Shown here piece after piece: positions 17,448 through 27,106 of a stretch of DNA of 64,000 nt. Origin of the DNA: Sinorhizobium sojae CCBAU 05684. GTDB taxonomy: Bacteria; Pseudomonadota; Alphaproteobacteria; Rhizobiales; Rhizobiaceae. Position 1 is the first letter of the stretch. Every line of letters begins with the position of its first letter. The notes below the pieces were generated by a model. It was not told the DNA's origin and did not search any database. It was given only the letters and a program-made list of their open reading frames with translations. The DNA is taken from contig NZ_CP023067.1 of assembly GCF_002288525.1 (NCBI RefSeq), positions 2,232,001 through 2,296,000 on the forward strand. The letters are read 5' to 3'. Both the position numbers and the translations under genes were made by a program.

Positions 17448-18559
17448 TGATGGAAAGCGGACCGATCGCTGGTCCGGTTCCGACGGATGGGGCCGCGCGC
17501 AACGTGGACGCGCGGTCCGCCGACATTTCCGGAATGCCAGCAAAATCCACCCCCGCCGTCTCGGCCGAGATCGGCGGCACGTTCTGGCGGCGTTTTGTCT
17601 TTCGTCGTCCTCTCCTGGCGCTGATCCTCAAGCGCCTCGGACTGAGCGTCGGACTGCTCTTCGCCGTGTCGCTGATGATTTTCGGCGGCGTCGAGGCGTT
17701 GCCCGGCGATTTCGCGACCACCTATCTGGGGCAATCGGCAACGCCCCAGGCGGTCGAGAACATCCGCCAGGATCTCGGCCTCGACCGGCCGTGGAGCGAA
17801 CGCTATTTGAGCTGGCTCGGCGGCGCCGTCACCGGTGATTTCGGCACCTCCTGGGCAAGCAAGCAATCGGTGAGCGAACAGATCGGCAATCGGCTCGGCA
17901 ATTCGCTCTTCCTCGCCTTCTTCGCCGCGCTCGTTTCGGTGCCGCTTGCGGTCGGCCTCGGCATGCTGGCCGTACAGTTCCGAAACCGCATGCCGGACAA
18001 GATCATCAATGTGATCTCGCTTGCGGCGATCTCCCTGCCTGAATTCTTCATCGGCTATCTCCTGATCATGTTCTTCGCCGTCGAATGGGGGGTCGCCACT
18101 TTCCCGGCAACCGTCTATGACAGCATGGACTTTGGCGAGCGGCTGTCGGCGATTGCGCTTCCGGTCGCGACGCTCGTGCTCGTCGTACTCGCGCACATGA
18201 TGCGCATGACAAGGGCGGCAATCCTCAACGTCATGTCCTCGGCCTATATCGAGACGGCGGAGTTGAAAGGGCTCAGCACCTTCCGCGTCATCGCCCGTCA
18301 TGCCGCGCCCAATGCGGTGGCGCCTGTGATCAACGTCATCGCGCTCAACCTCGCCTATCTGGTCGTCGGCGTCGTCGTCGTGGAGGTCGTCTTCGTCTAT
18401 CCCGGCATGGGCCAATACATGGTCGATGCGGTGACGGTGCGCGACATGCCGGTCGTGCAGGCCTGCGGCCTGATCTTTGCGGCCTTCTACATCTTCCTGA
18501 ACATGGCGGCCGACATCCTCGCCATCCTCGCCAACCCGAGACTGAGGCACCCGCGATGA
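17447..18559 (+). CDS. ABC transporter permease (DppB/OppB family)
   Basis: A 370-residue permease whose ATG overlaps the stop of the binding-protein gene (TGATG). About 50 hydrophilic residues precede the first membrane segment (ILKRLGLSVGLLFAVSLMIF), which is longer than usual for the family. Family marks include EALPGDFATTYLGQSATP and the EAA loop YIETAELKGLSTFRVIARHA. It pairs with the next permease, which overlaps it by four bases. An alternative in-frame start lies at 17432. Confidence 0.9.
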   Translation: MMESGPIAGPVPTDGAARNVDARSADISGMPAKSTPAVSAEIGGTFWRRFVFRRPLLALILKRLGLSVGLLFAVSLMIFGGVEALPGDFATTYLGQSATPQAVENIRQDLGLDRPWSERYLSWLGGAVTGDFGTSWASKQSVSEQIGNRLGNSLFLAFFAALVSVPLAVGLGMLAVQFRNRMPDKIINVISLAAISLPEFFIGYLLIMFFAVEWGVATFPATVYDSMDFGERLSAIALPVATLVLVVLAHMMRMTRAAILNVMSSAYIETAELKGLSTFRVIARHAAPNAVAPVINVIALNLAYLVVGVVVVEVVFVYPGMGQYMVDAVTVRDMPVVQACGLIFAAFYIFLNMAADILAILANPRLRHPR

Positions 18560-19383
18560 ATGCCAAATCCATCCCAATCAGCGCATGGATCGGCATCGTC
18601 GGCATCGGCATAGCCGTCCTCTGCGCGATCTTCGCTCCGGTCCTTGCTCCCTACGGCGAGCGGGAGATCGTCGGCGACATCTGGATGCCGGCCGGCGGCG
18701 AATTCCTGCTCGGAACCGACAACCTCGGGCGCGACCTGCTCTCGCGCCTGATTTATGGCGCCCGCACCACCATCCTCGTGGCGCTGGCGGCAACCGTGCT
18801 CTCTTTCGCGCTCGGCATGATCCTGAGCTTTGCCGCAGCCGTCATAGGCGGCTTCGTCGATCAGCTCTTCTCGCGCTTCAACGACCTGATGATGGCGATC
18901 CCGACATTGATCTTCGCCCTTGTCGTGCTTGCCGTGCTGCCACAGCAGCTGTGGATCCTGATCCTTGTCATGGCCGTGCTCGATTCCACCCGCGTATTCC
19001 GCATCGGCCGTGCCGTCGCGCTCGACGTAGCGGTGATGGAATTCGTCGAGGCGGCAAGGCTGCGCGGGGAAGGCTCGCTCTGGATCATTTTCCGGGAGAT
19101 CCTGCCGAACACGCTCTCGCCGCTCCTGGCCGAATTCGGTCTGCGCTTCGCCTTTTCGATCCTGTTTCTCTCCACCCTCTCGTTCCTCGGCCTCGGCATC
19201 CAGCCGCCGGCCGCCGATTGGGGCGGCATGGTCAAGGACAACAAGGACGGCATCATCTTCGGCATCTCGGCCGCGCTCGTACCCGGTGCCGCGATCGCCA
19301 CGCTTGCCATCTGCGTCAACCTAGTCGTCGACTGGCTGATGAAGCGCACCTCGAGCCTGAAAGGAGGCCGCGGCGATGCCTGA
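18556..19383 (+). CDS. ABC transporter permease (DppC/OppC family)
   Basis: A 275-residue permease overlapping the previous gene by ATGA. The N-terminal membrane segment is followed by the family motif FLLGTDNLGRDLLSRLIYG (about residues 52-70). The EAA loop reads FVEAARLRGEGSLWIIFREI. It should form the membrane channel with the DppB-like partner. The downstream ATPase gene overlaps its 3' end by eight bases, so all four genes are probably translated as one unit. Confidence 0.92.
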   Translation: MNAKSIPISAWIGIVGIGIAVLCAIFAPVLAPYGEREIVGDIWMPAGGEFLLGTDNLGRDLLSRLIYGARTTILVALAATVLSFALGMILSFAAAVIGGFVDQLFSRFNDLMMAIPTLIFALVVLAVLPQQLWILILVMAVLDSTRVFRIGRAVALDVAVMEFVEAARLRGEGSLWIIFREILPNTLSPLLAEFGLRFAFSILFLSTLSFLGLGIQPPAADWGGMVKDNKDGIIFGISAALVPGAAIATLAICVNLVVDWLMKRTSSLKGGRGDA

Positions 19384-21007
19384 TCTGCTTTCCGTCAAGA
19401 ACCTCAAGATCGAGGCGACGAGCTATCCGCCGGGCGAACCGCCAAAGGTGGTCACATTGGTCGAAAACGTCTCCTTCGATCTCGAGAAGGGCAAGGTTCT
19501 GGGCCTGATCGGCGAATCCGGTGCCGGCAAGTCGACGATCGGCCTTTCGGCGCTCGCCTATGGCCGCGGCGGCGTTAGGATCACCGGCGGCGAAGTGCTG
19601 CTCGACGGCAAGGACATCCTGAAGCTCAACAAGAACGGCATCCGTGCGATCCGCGGCGCCCGGGTCTGCTATGTCGCCCAATCCGCTGCTGCCGCCTTCA
19701 ATCCGGCCCACAAGCTCGGCGACCAGGTTGTCGAGGCCTCGCTCCGCCATGGCATCATGACGCGGGAGGAAGCGCGGCAGCGTGCGCTTTACCTTTTCCG
19801 GGTGCTCGGCCTTCCCAATCCGGAAAGCTTCGGCGAGCGCTATCCGCATCAGGTTTCCGGCGGGCAGTTGCAGCGCGCCATGACCGCCATGGCGCTCTGC
19901 CCCAATCCGGAGTTGATCGTCTTCGACGAACCGACGACAGCGCTCGACGTAACGACGCAGATCGACGTACTCGCGGCGATCAAGCACGCCATCGAGGAAA
20001 CGCACACGGCAGCGCTCTACATCACCCACGACCTCGCCGTCGTGGCGCAAGTCTCCGACGACATCATGGTGCTGCGCCACGGCAAGACCGTCGAGTACGG
20101 GACGACGAAGCAGGTGATCGAAGCGCCAAAGCAAGACTATACGCGGGCGCTGGTCAGCGTCCGCCAAACGAAGCGAGAAGAAGCTGAAGACCAATCCGAC
20201 ACACTTCTCAAGATCGAGCATGTCCACGCCGCTTATGGCAACGGCTTCAAGGTGCTGCATGACGTCTCGATGCATCTGCCGAAGGGCCAGACGCTGGCGA
20301 TCGTCGGCGAATCCGGTTCCGGCAAATCGACCCTCGCGCGCGTCATCACGGGGCTTCTGCCGCCGACCGAGGGGCGGATCACCTTCGAGGGCAAGGAATT
20401 GCCGAAGGCCTTGAACGGGCGTACGCGCGATGAGCTGCGCCGCATTCAGATGATCTACCAGATGGCGGACACGGCGATGAACCCGCGTCAGACTGTACGC
20501 GACATCATCGGAAGGCCGCTCTCCTTCTATTTCGGCATGTCCGGCGCCCGGAAGTCCGAGCGCGTGAAGGAACTGCTGGACCAGATCGAAATGGGCTCGC
20601 GCTTTCTCGACCGCTATCCGGCCGAACTGTCCGGTGGCCAAAAACAGCGCGTCGCCATCGCCCGGGCTCTTGCCGCGAACCCCGACCTGATCCTCTGTGA
20701 CGAGCCGACCTCGGCGCTCGACCCGCTTGTGGCCGAAGGCATCCTGAATCTGCTGCTGAAGCTTCAGGAGAAAACCGCTGTTTCCTATGTCTTTATCACC
20801 CACGACATCGCCATCGTCCGAGCTATTGCCGACAGCGTGGCCGTGATGCATCGCGGCCGGCTGGTTCGCTTCGGGCCGAAATCGAAGGTGCTGTCGCCCC
20901 CCTTCGACGACTATACCGACCTTCTGCTGAAGTCGGTTCCGGAGATGGAGATCGGTTGGCTTGAAAGGGTGCTCTCGACTCGGCGCATGGAAAGCGCGGG
21001 GAATTGA
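19376..21007 (+). CDS. ABC transporter ATP-binding protein, fused DppD-DppF type
   Basis: A 543-residue protein with two complete ATPase domains. The first has Walker [10 protein letters not shown] (46-54), signature [10 protein letters not shown] and Walker [12 protein letters not shown]. The second has Walker [10 protein letters not shown] near residue 313, signature [15 protein letters not shown] and Walker [11 protein letters not shown]. In most oligopeptide importers these are two separate subunits. The fusion powers the importer encoded by the preceding three genes. Confidence 0.93.
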   Translation: MPDLLSVKNLKIEATSYPPGEPPKVVTLVENVSFDLEKGKVLGLIGESGAGKSTIGLSALAYGRGGVRITGGEVLLDGKDILKLNKNGIRAIRGARVCYVAQSAAAAFNPAHKLGDQVVEASLRHGIMTREEARQRALYLFRVLGLPNPESFGERYPHQVSGGQLQRAMTAMALCPNPELIVFDEPTTALDVTTQIDVLAAIKHAIEETHTAALYITHDLAVVAQVSDDIMVLRHGKTVEYGTTKQVIEAPKQDYTRALVSVRQTKREEAEDQSDTLLKIEHVHAAYGNGFKVLHDVSMHLPKGQTLAIVGESGSGKSTLARVITGLLPPTEGRITFEGKELPKALNGRTRDELRRIQMIYQMADTAMNPRQTVRDIIGRPLSFYFGMSGARKSERVKELLDQIEMGSRFLDRYPAELSGGQKQRVAIARALAANPDLILCDEPTSALDPLVAEGILNLLLKLQEKTAVSYVFITHDIAIVRAIADSVAVMHRGRLVRFGPKSKVLSPPFDDYTDLLLKSVPEMEIGWLERVLSTRRMESAGN

Positions 21008-21101
21008 TGGCGGGCGGATCGGAGGCGCGCTCCCTTTCCGCCTGCGCCCGTCCTTCCGCTATCTAAGATAGTGTGCGCGGAGGAGCATCTCGGGGAGAAA
21101 C

Positions 21102-23096
21102 ATGACCGATCGCAACTTCACCGTCATCGAAAACGAATGGATTACGCTCAAGGATGGGACTCGGCTTGCCGCGCGCATCTGGATGCCGGAGGGCACCGAG
21201 CAGAACCCGGTGCCGGCGGTGCTCGAGTTTCTGCCCTATCGCAAGCGCGACGGCACATGCGCCCGTGATGAATCGACCTATCCCGGCTTCGCCGCCGCCG
21301 GCATCGCCGGCGTCCGCGTCGACATCCGCGGATCGGGCGAATCCGAAGGCGTGATCGACGGCGAATACACGCCGCGCGAGTTGTCCGACGGCTCAGAGAT
21401 CATCGAATGGATCGCGGCGCAGCCCTGGTCGAACGGCAAGGTCGGCATGATGGGCATTTCCTGGGGCGGCTTCAACTCGCTGCAGGTGGCCGCCCTCAAG
21501 CCGCCAGCCCTGAAGGCGGTGATCTCCATCGCCTCGACCGTCGACCGCTACAATGACGATATCCACTACAAGAACGGCTGCCACCTCTCCGCACAGCTCT
21601 CCTGGGCTGCAACCATGCTCGCTTACCAGTCGCGCTCGCCCGATCCAGAGCTCGTCGGCGAACGCTGGAAGGAAATGTGGCTGGAGCGCTTGGAGAACGA
21701 ACCCTTTTTTCTCGAGGAGTGGCTCCAACACCAGCGCCGCGACGACTTCTGGCGCCACGGCTCCATATGCGAAGACTTCGACGGCTTCCCGATTCCGGCC
21801 CTCGTCATCGCCGGCTGGTCCGACGGCTACCGCAACACGCCGATCAAGGCGATCGAGGGTCTGGGCGACAGGGCCAAGGCGCTGATCGGTCCCTGGGTTC
21901 ACAAATATCCGCATTTCGCCTGGCCGAAGCCGCGGGCGGACTTCCTGAGCGAGGCAATCCGCTGGTGGAACCGCTGGCTGCGAGACCAATTGAATGATGC
22001 CGAGCAGCTGCCGCAGATGCGCGCCTATATCCTCGACGGGCCGAGGCCGGCGCTTCGCCGCAATGAGGATCCCGGCCGCTGGATCGCCAAGGATGTCTGG
22101 ACGGCACCCGAGATGCGCTCCTTCGGCATAGCCCACGACGGCGGCCTCGCCAGCGGCCATTCGAGAGAAGGCATTGGCGACGTCTACCTCCGCTCGCCGC
22201 TCGATACCGGCACGGCCGCCGGCGAATATTTCACCCTGAAGCCTGACGCGGAGATGGCGGGCGACCAGCGTATCGACGACGCCGGCTCCCTCACCTTCGA
22301 GACGCCTCCTTTGCTCAAGGCCGAGGACTATCTCGGGCAACCGGTCCTCAGCCTCGACGTCGCCTGCAATGTTGCGACCGCCAACCTGATCGCGCGCCTC
22401 GTCGACGTCCACCCCGACGGCACGGCGGCCCGCGTCTCCTTCGGCGTGTTGAACCTCGCCCATCGCAACGGCAACGCAATGCCGGTGCCGATGGAAAAGA
22501 ACCACAAGACGCCAATTACCCTCGTGCTCGACGCCTGCGGCTATCGATTCCGCGCCGGCCACCGGATCCGGCTGTCGCTATCGACCTCCTACTGGCCGAT
22601 GGTCCTGCCGAGCCCGAGCGATCCCGGCCTGACGATCGACACGGAGAGCCTGTCGCTTTCGCTGCCGCTCCTCGGCGACCATCGCGAAATCGTCGTGCCG
22701 CAGCCCGCCAATCCCGACCCGCTGCCGCAGTATATCGCGCACTCGCAGCCGCAGACCCGGCGGACGGTCGAGCGCGACATGACGCGGGGCGTGACCCATT
22801 ACACGATCTATGAGGACACCGGCCTCGTCGAGCACCCCGATACCGGCAATGCGACGCAGGACATACGCTGCGAGATCTGGTCGATCGCTCCCGGCGATCC
22901 GCATTCGATGACGGGCGTCTCCACCTGGACCTGCGTCGCCCGCCGCAATGGCCACTCCTTGAAGACGATCTCGAAGTCGCGACTTTCCTGCACCGAGAGC
23001 GAATGGATCACCTCGGGCAAGGTCGAAGCCTTCGAAGAGGAGACAAAGTTCTTCGAAAAGATCTTCGAGAAGCGCATCCGGCGGGACCTGATGTGA
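21102..23096 (+). CDS. CocE/NonD family hydrolase (X-Pro dipeptidyl peptidase-like)
   Basis: A 664-residue serine hydrolase. The N-terminal alpha/beta-hydrolase domain (about residues 15-290) has the nucleophile elbow GISWGG with Ser120, preceded by VRVDIRGSGESEG. A C-terminal jelly-roll domain covers about 320-560. Relatives cleave esters, amides or X-Pro peptides. It lies 94 bases after the family-5 importer, so it may act on the imported compound. No signal peptide is seen, so the enzyme is probably cytoplasmic. The substrate cannot be read from the sequence. Confidence 0.85.
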   Translation: MTDRNFTVIENEWITLKDGTRLAARIWMPEGTEQNPVPAVLEFLPYRKRDGTCARDESTYPGFAAAGIAGVRVDIRGSGESEGVIDGEYTPRELSDGSEIIEWIAAQPWSNGKVGMMGISWGGFNSLQVAALKPPALKAVISIASTVDRYNDDIHYKNGCHLSAQLSWAATMLAYQSRSPDPELVGERWKEMWLERLENEPFFLEEWLQHQRRDDFWRHGSICEDFDGFPIPALVIAGWSDGYRNTPIKAIEGLGDRAKALIGPWVHKYPHFAWPKPRADFLSEAIRWWNRWLRDQLNDAEQLPQMRAYILDGPRPALRRNEDPGRWIAKDVWTAPEMRSFGIAHDGGLASGHSREGIGDVYLRSPLDTGTAAGEYFTLKPDAEMAGDQRIDDAGSLTFETPPLLKAEDYLGQPVLSLDVACNVATANLIARLVDVHPDGTAARVSFGVLNLAHRNGNAMPVPMEKNHKTPITLVLDACGYRFRAGHRIRLSLSTSYWPMVLPSPSDPGLTIDTESLSLSLPLLGDHREIVVPQPANPDPLPQYIAHSQPQTRRTVERDMTRGVTHYTIYEDTGLVEHPDTGNATQDIRCEIWSIAPGDPHSMTGVSTWTCVARRNGHSLKTISKSRLSCTESEWITSGKVEAFEEETKFFEKIFEKRIRRDLM

Positions 23097-23145
23097 ACGG
23101 CGCCTCTTTGCGGGCGGTCGCCGACTGTGGCGGGATGACGCGGTC

Positions 23146-23225
23146 GTCTCCCTGCACCCTCATGCCTGTGCTCGTCACAGGCATCCAGTCACGGCGCGTC
23201 CGCGCCGTGACTCAGCCTCATGCAT
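23146..23225 (+). repeat. Palindromic intergenic repeat (partner of copy at 62290)
   Basis: The stretch contains CATGCCTGTGCTCGTCACAG and the palindrome CACGGCGCGTCCGCGCCGTG. A near copy in the opposite orientation lies at 62290-62370. It sits between convergent genes and could act as a bidirectional structure. Confidence 0.65.
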
Positions 23226-23254
23226 GCCGCGCAAGATCGATCTCCCCGCCGAAC

Positions 23255-24178
23255 TCACGCCGACCCGACCAGCCGCGCGAGGCCGTGAACGAGATGGGCG
23301 AACCCTTCCCGCGCTCCCGGGCTCATATGCCGTGCCCGTAGCCATGCGTGGATCATCTGCGGCTCCTCGCGGAAGGTGACGTCGACGCCCGCCTCAATGA
23401 GCCGTGCCGCATATTGACGCGCATCGTCGCGCAAGGGGTCGAAATGCGCCGCGGAGATATAGGCAGGCGGCAGGCCCGCGAAATCGCCCGCCTTCAGGGG
23501 ATGGGCGAAGAGCTCGTCCGGCGGCGCCTGGAGTATGCCGCGGTAATAGGCGACATCCGCCGTCGAAAGTCCCGGGGCTTCGGCCATCTCCACAAAGGAG
23601 CCGCTGGCGAGATCGCCGCCGAGGAGAGGATAGATCAACACTTGGCCGACAATGCCGGAAAGCCCTACCGCTTTCGCCTTGAGCGCGACGCCTGCCGCAA
23701 GATTGCCGCCGGCACTGTCGCCGGCGACGACAAGCGGCCGCCCCTCGGCGAGAAGGGCTTCGAGCACGGCGTAGCAATCCTCCAAGGCGGCCGGCCAGAT
23801 ATGCTCCGGCGCCAGCCGGTATTCGATCGCGACGAACTCCGCGCCGGTGCCATGCGCGAGCTCGGCGCAGATCGCATCGTGACTGTCGAGCGAACCGACG
23901 ACGAAGCCGCCGCCATGAATATAGAAGACCTGCGTCTCGGTCGCGATTTGAGCCGGCCGATAGCGCCTCACGCGGATGCGCCCCGCCAGGAGTTCGTCCT
24001 GTCGCGTAAGCCCCGCGGGCGACGATGCGTCGAAGGCGGCGCAGAGCGCGTCGTACCATTGCCGCTGTTGCGCCACCGAGGCGTTCACGGCATCGGCGGG
24101 ATAGAACGCTTCGCAACGTCCATGGAAGGCAACTATGCCGGCTTCTGTCGGCATAGGCTTTGGCAGTTTTGAATCCAT
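23255..24178 (-). CDS. Alpha/beta hydrolase, hormone-sensitive-lipase (GDXG) family esterase
   Basis: A 307-residue esterase. The oxyanion motif HGGG is at residues 88-91 and the nucleophile motif GDSAGG puts Ser155 as catalytic. The Asp and His lie near FDPLRDD and MIHAW at the C-terminal side. I chose the ATG at 24178. The frame stays open for another 97 codons upstream, but that part overlaps a plus-strand pseudogene and shows no esterase homology. Substrates are likely short-chain esters. Confidence 0.85.
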   Translation of the reverse strand: MDSKLPKPMPTEAGIVAFHGRCEAFYPADAVNASVAQQRQWYDALCAAFDASSPAGLTRQDELLAGRIRVRRYRPAQIATETQVFYIHGGGFVVGSLDSHDAICAELAHGTGAEFVAIEYRLAPEHIWPAALEDCYAVLEALLAEGRPLVVAGDSAGGNLAAGVALKAKAVGLSGIVGQVLIYPLLGGDLASGSFVEMAEAPGLSTADVAYYRGILQAPPDELFAHPLKAGDFAGLPPAYISAAHFDPLRDDARQYAARLIEAGVDVTFREEPQMIHAWLRARHMSPGAREGFAHLVHGLARLVGSA

Positions 24179-24239
24179 CCGGCGCTCCCTCTCGAGCCAG
24201 CTTATCATCGGGGCCAGTTCCCGCACGACAAAATGCGGC

Positions 24240-24572
24240 AATGCCCGCCGCAGCCGATCGCAGGCGGAAAATACAGCGGCTTCTCCGTCGACCCGGGCGT
24301 CGGGGCCGAAGAGGCGGAGCGGACGCTCCGCGGCGGTCGACACCCTGGTAATGGCGAGCATCGCGGCGGTGCGCAGCGGACGCGTGCACGGCCTCTGGAA
24401 CTTCTTCAACGCGATCCCGCTCAACATCGTCGCCGCAGAAGCCTTTGCCGTCTGGTTCCGCCCGGACATCTTCCCGACGTCGACCCGGCCGACACGCTTG
24501 CCGAAATCAACCGCCGCTTGCCGCCGTTCCCTTCGAGGCGAGCTACTGCGTCAGCCTGAAGCCGGCGGAATG
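24240..24572 (+). pseudogene. Decayed C-terminal fragment of an iron-siderophore ABC binding protein
   Basis: Pieces of one protein can be read in changing plus-strand frames. The first is GGKYSGFSVDPGVGAEEAER. The second is AAVRSGRVHGLWNFFNAIPL followed by NIVAAEAFAVWFRPDIF. The third is DVDPADTLAEINRR, and the last is FEASYCVSLKPAE then a stop at about 24572. At least three frameshifts separate them. This order and content match the C-terminal lobe of FecB/HmuT-like periplasmic binding proteins. The N-terminal part and any partner permease are absent. The 467-base gap up to 24645 holds nothing else. Confidence 0.75.
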
Positions 24573-24645
24573 ACCCGCGGTTGCGGCCATCCGGTAATTG
24601 CCAGTTACGCGCCGCCCTGTATAAGAGTCTATCGGGAGGCTCTTC

Positions 24646-25167
24646 ATGCTGTGGCTGATTGCGTTAGCGTCCGGTGTAGCCATCATATATTTCGCGGTCC
24701 GCTATGGCCGCTTTCGCAATTGGGTGGAGCCGGTCCTGTCGGTTGCCGTTGCCCTGGGGCTTGCCGCCGCCTTCCTGATATGGCTGAGCGAGGGTACGCC
24801 CGAGCGGGCTCCGGCTCCTCAACCGAGGACAAGCGCAGCCGGGATCACCGCGGACGACATTGCGCTCGAAGGCCTGAGTTTCGACGCCAGCGAGTCCGCG
24901 CGCAGCTACCGTGTCCGCGGCACCATCGAGAACGCTTCCGAGTTCACCCTGGAATATTTCCGGCTGACCGTGACGCTGGAAGACTGCCCCGATGACACAT
25001 GCCGTCGCATCGGCGACGACACGGCGCTGATCCTCGTTCGCGTCCCGGGCGGCCAGAGCCGCCCCTTCGAGACCTTCCTTACCTTCCCGTTCAGGGCCGA
25101 TGAAGCGCCGGTTGCGCCGAAATGGAGCTATCAGGTGAGCCAGGTCCGGGGCGCGGCAGCGCGGTGA
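24646..25167 (+). CDS. Small membrane-anchored protein of unknown function
   Basis: A 173-residue protein with a ribosome site GGGAGG just upstream. Two hydrophobic segments lie at about residues 2-18 and 25-47, followed by a Pro-rich linker. A soluble domain of about 105 residues follows (RVRGTIENASEFTLEYFRLT). It has a beta-sandwich look and a Cys pair in EDCPDDTCRRIG. The soluble part is probably periplasmic. I do not recognise a named family; it resembles the general layout of DUF3426/FxLYD-like domains. Confidence 0.75.
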   Translation: MLWLIALASGVAIIYFAVRYGRFRNWVEPVLSVAVALGLAAAFLIWLSEGTPERAPAPQPRTSAAGITADDIALEGLSFDASESARSYRVRGTIENASEFTLEYFRLTVTLEDCPDDTCRRIGDDTALILVRVPGGQSRPFETFLTFPFRADEAPVAPKWSYQVSQVRGAAAR

Positions 25168-25199
25168 TCGATTGGAAGATCAGTCTCGTCCGCGTTTTG

Positions 25200-25310
25200 C
25201 CCATCCGCCTGCCGGCACCTCTCCCCGCGAGCGGCGCGAAGGGACAAGCGGCGCGCTCCCCCTCTCCCCGCCTGCGGGTGCCTGCGGGGAGAGGGCTAGG
25301 CCGTGGGGCA
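25200..25310. repeat. GC-rich CTCTCCCCGC-type intergenic repeat
   Basis: Contains CCGCCTGCCGGCACCTCTCC and CCTGCGGGGAGAGGGCTAGG. It lies between convergent genes, and belongs to the same dispersed type as the copies at 11228 and 40122. Confidence 0.65.
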
Positions 25311-25330
25311 AATCACTATTGCGGCTCCCC

Positions 25331-26878
25331 TCAGCAGTAAATCCTGAACCTCTCCCGGATTGCTCGGTCGACCTCCGGCACGATCAACGAGGGGGCGGCA
25401 TCCGCGAGGATGCGGTTCTTCCGCTCGATCGCCCGCTTGACGAGATCCGGCCGGCCGATCTCGGCCCATTCCTTCGGGCTCGTGCGGTCGGCAACGGTCG
25501 GGTAGATATATTCCGTCTGCATGAGCCCGAGCGTCTGCGGATGGCCGAGATAGTGGCCGGGGCCGTCGAGGCACACGGAGCGCATCGTCTCGATCGACAC
25601 GGAATCCTCCGACACGTCGATGCCGCGGATGCATCGTTGTACCTGGCCGAGCAAATCGTCGCCGAGTACCAGCGATTCCAGGCAGAAGCCGAGCAGCGAG
25701 GCGTGCATGCCGACAGCCTCATAGACCATATTCAGACCGGAAAGCCCGGCCATCAGGTTGGAGATCGCCTGCTCCCAGCCGGCCTGCATGTCGGGCAGCT
25801 TCGCATCGGCGATACCCGCCGCGGCCCCGCCCGGCAGGCGGTAGAACTGGTGCATCTGCGCGCAGCCCGCCGTCAGCAGCGCCTGCTCGCCGGAGCCCCC
25901 GGACATGGCGCCGCTCCTCAAGTCGGAGACGAAGGGCCACGTCCCGAAGATGGCGGGATGCCCGGGTGAAAGCGCGTTGACATAGACGACCCCCGCCAGG
26001 CATTCCGCAACCGCCTGCACGACCGCGGTCGCAAGCGGTGCGGGTGCGGTCGCACCCGCCTGACCGGCGGACAACAGGAGAACGGGCATGCCGCCGCGGA
26101 TGCACTTCTCCATGGTGATGCAGCTTTCTTCCGCAAACTTCATCGGCGGCACGACGAAGCAGTTGGAATTGGAGACGAAGGGCCGTGCACGCCATTTCTC
26201 CTCGCCGCCTGCGATCATATGGATCAGATCGAAGCATCCCTCGACATGCGACGGGTCGGAGAAGCTGGTGCCGACATGCTTGGTGGTGCCGGCGCAGCAG
26301 GCGTAAAGCGTGTTGATGTCCATCAGGAAATTGTCTGGAACATCCCGGCAGACCATCGCCCGCTGGAAGAAATGGACATTGTCCAGGTGGTGGACGAGCT
26401 GGGCGGCGTTCAGGAGATCCTTCGCCGTGGATTCGCGATAGTCCCGCTTTTCGACATCCACAACATGCACGGCCGCGCCCGCCGTGCCGTAATAGACGCG
26501 CGTGCCGGTGAGTTCGAGGTCCTGCCTCGGGTCCCGGGCATGAAGCGTGATGTCGCGCGCGGCGATCGCTAGCATGTCCTCGACCAGTGCCCGCGGAAAA
26601 CGGATGCGTCCGTCATCGCCCAGGATCGCACCGGCGCCGGTCATGATCTCGATCCCGGATTTCGGCGCATTGGCAAGGCCGATCTCTTCCAGTGCCTTGA
26701 GCGCCGCCTCATGGATGCGTTTGACGCCCGCCTCCGTCAACGGCTTGTATTGGCCGCCCGAAAGACCGGGGCGAACCGGACGGATGTTCTCGGCCAAGGG
26801 GGCCGAGCGCAACGCGACACGCGCCGCCCGTCCGCCGGACCGTCTCGAAACCGCAACTGTGCATTCCTCAGCCATCAT
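25331..26878 (-). CDS. Trimethylamine methyltransferase (MttB) family protein, non-pyrrolysine type
   Basis: A 515-residue MttB-superfamily protein. In the family, members move a methyl group from a quaternary or tertiary amine to a corrinoid protein. The frame is continuous without an in-frame amber codon, so this is the non-pyrrolysine branch, which includes betaine and carnitine methyltransferases. No corrinoid protein gene is nearby. Two FAD/GcvT oxidoreductases lie upstream on the same strand, beyond a 228-base repeat-filled gap, suggesting a betaine or dimethylglycine context. Two adjacent ATGs (26878 and 26875) both follow GGGAG. Confidence 0.85.
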   Translation of the reverse strand: MMAEECTVAVSRRSGGRAARVALRSAPLAENIRPVRPGLSGGQYKPLTEAGVKRIHEAALKALEEIGLANAPKSGIEIMTGAGAILGDDGRIRFPRALVEDMLAIAARDITLHARDPRQDLELTGTRVYYGTAGAAVHVVDVEKRDYRESTAKDLLNAAQLVHHLDNVHFFQRAMVCRDVPDNFLMDINTLYACCAGTTKHVGTSFSDPSHVEGCFDLIHMIAGGEEKWRARPFVSNSNCFVVPPMKFAEESCITMEKCIRGGMPVLLLSAGQAGATAPAPLATAVVQAVAECLAGVVYVNALSPGHPAIFGTWPFVSDLRSGAMSGGSGEQALLTAGCAQMHQFYRLPGGAAAGIADAKLPDMQAGWEQAISNLMAGLSGLNMVYEAVGMHASLLGFCLESLVLGDDLLGQVQRCIRGIDVSEDSVSIETMRSVCLDGPGHYLGHPQTLGLMQTEYIYPTVADRTSPKEWAEIGRPDLVKRAIERKNRILADAAPSLIVPEVDRAIRERFRIYC

Positions 26879-26904
26879 TCATCTCCCATGGCGCCGTCGT
26901 CTTG

Positions 26905-27080
26905 CCCCTCGCCCTGCCCCTCTCCCCGCAGGCGGGGAGAGGGGAGGTCTTGCGGATCGCGCGTCATCTTCCAAAGTGAGCGCCGGCTCGCGGCCGCAGC
27001 CGGGAGGGCACAAGCCGCGCCGCGAGTCCCCTTCTCCCCGTCAGAACGGGGAGAAGGTGCCGGCAGGCGGATGAGGGGCA
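26905..27080. repeat. Two GC-rich CTCCCCGC-type intergenic repeats in opposite orientation
   Basis: CCTCTCCCCGCAGGCGGGGA at about 26920 and CTTCTCCCCGTCAGAACGGG at about 27031 lie in the gap between the mttB-like and oxidoreductase genes. They could form a large hairpin in the transcript. Confidence 0.6.
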
Positions 27081-27106
27081 GTCACCCCCCACCCATCGTC
27101 TCACGC

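Noticed and set aside
24135-24995. A 286-codon plus frame joining the pseudogene and the small membrane gene
   Set aside because: It only partly follows the decayed binding-protein frame and is out of frame with the real membrane protein from 24646.
25331-26878. Pyrrolysine-containing trimethylamine methyltransferase
   Set aside because: The frame has no in-frame amber codon, and no pyrrolysine genes are present, so it is the non-pyrrolysine type.
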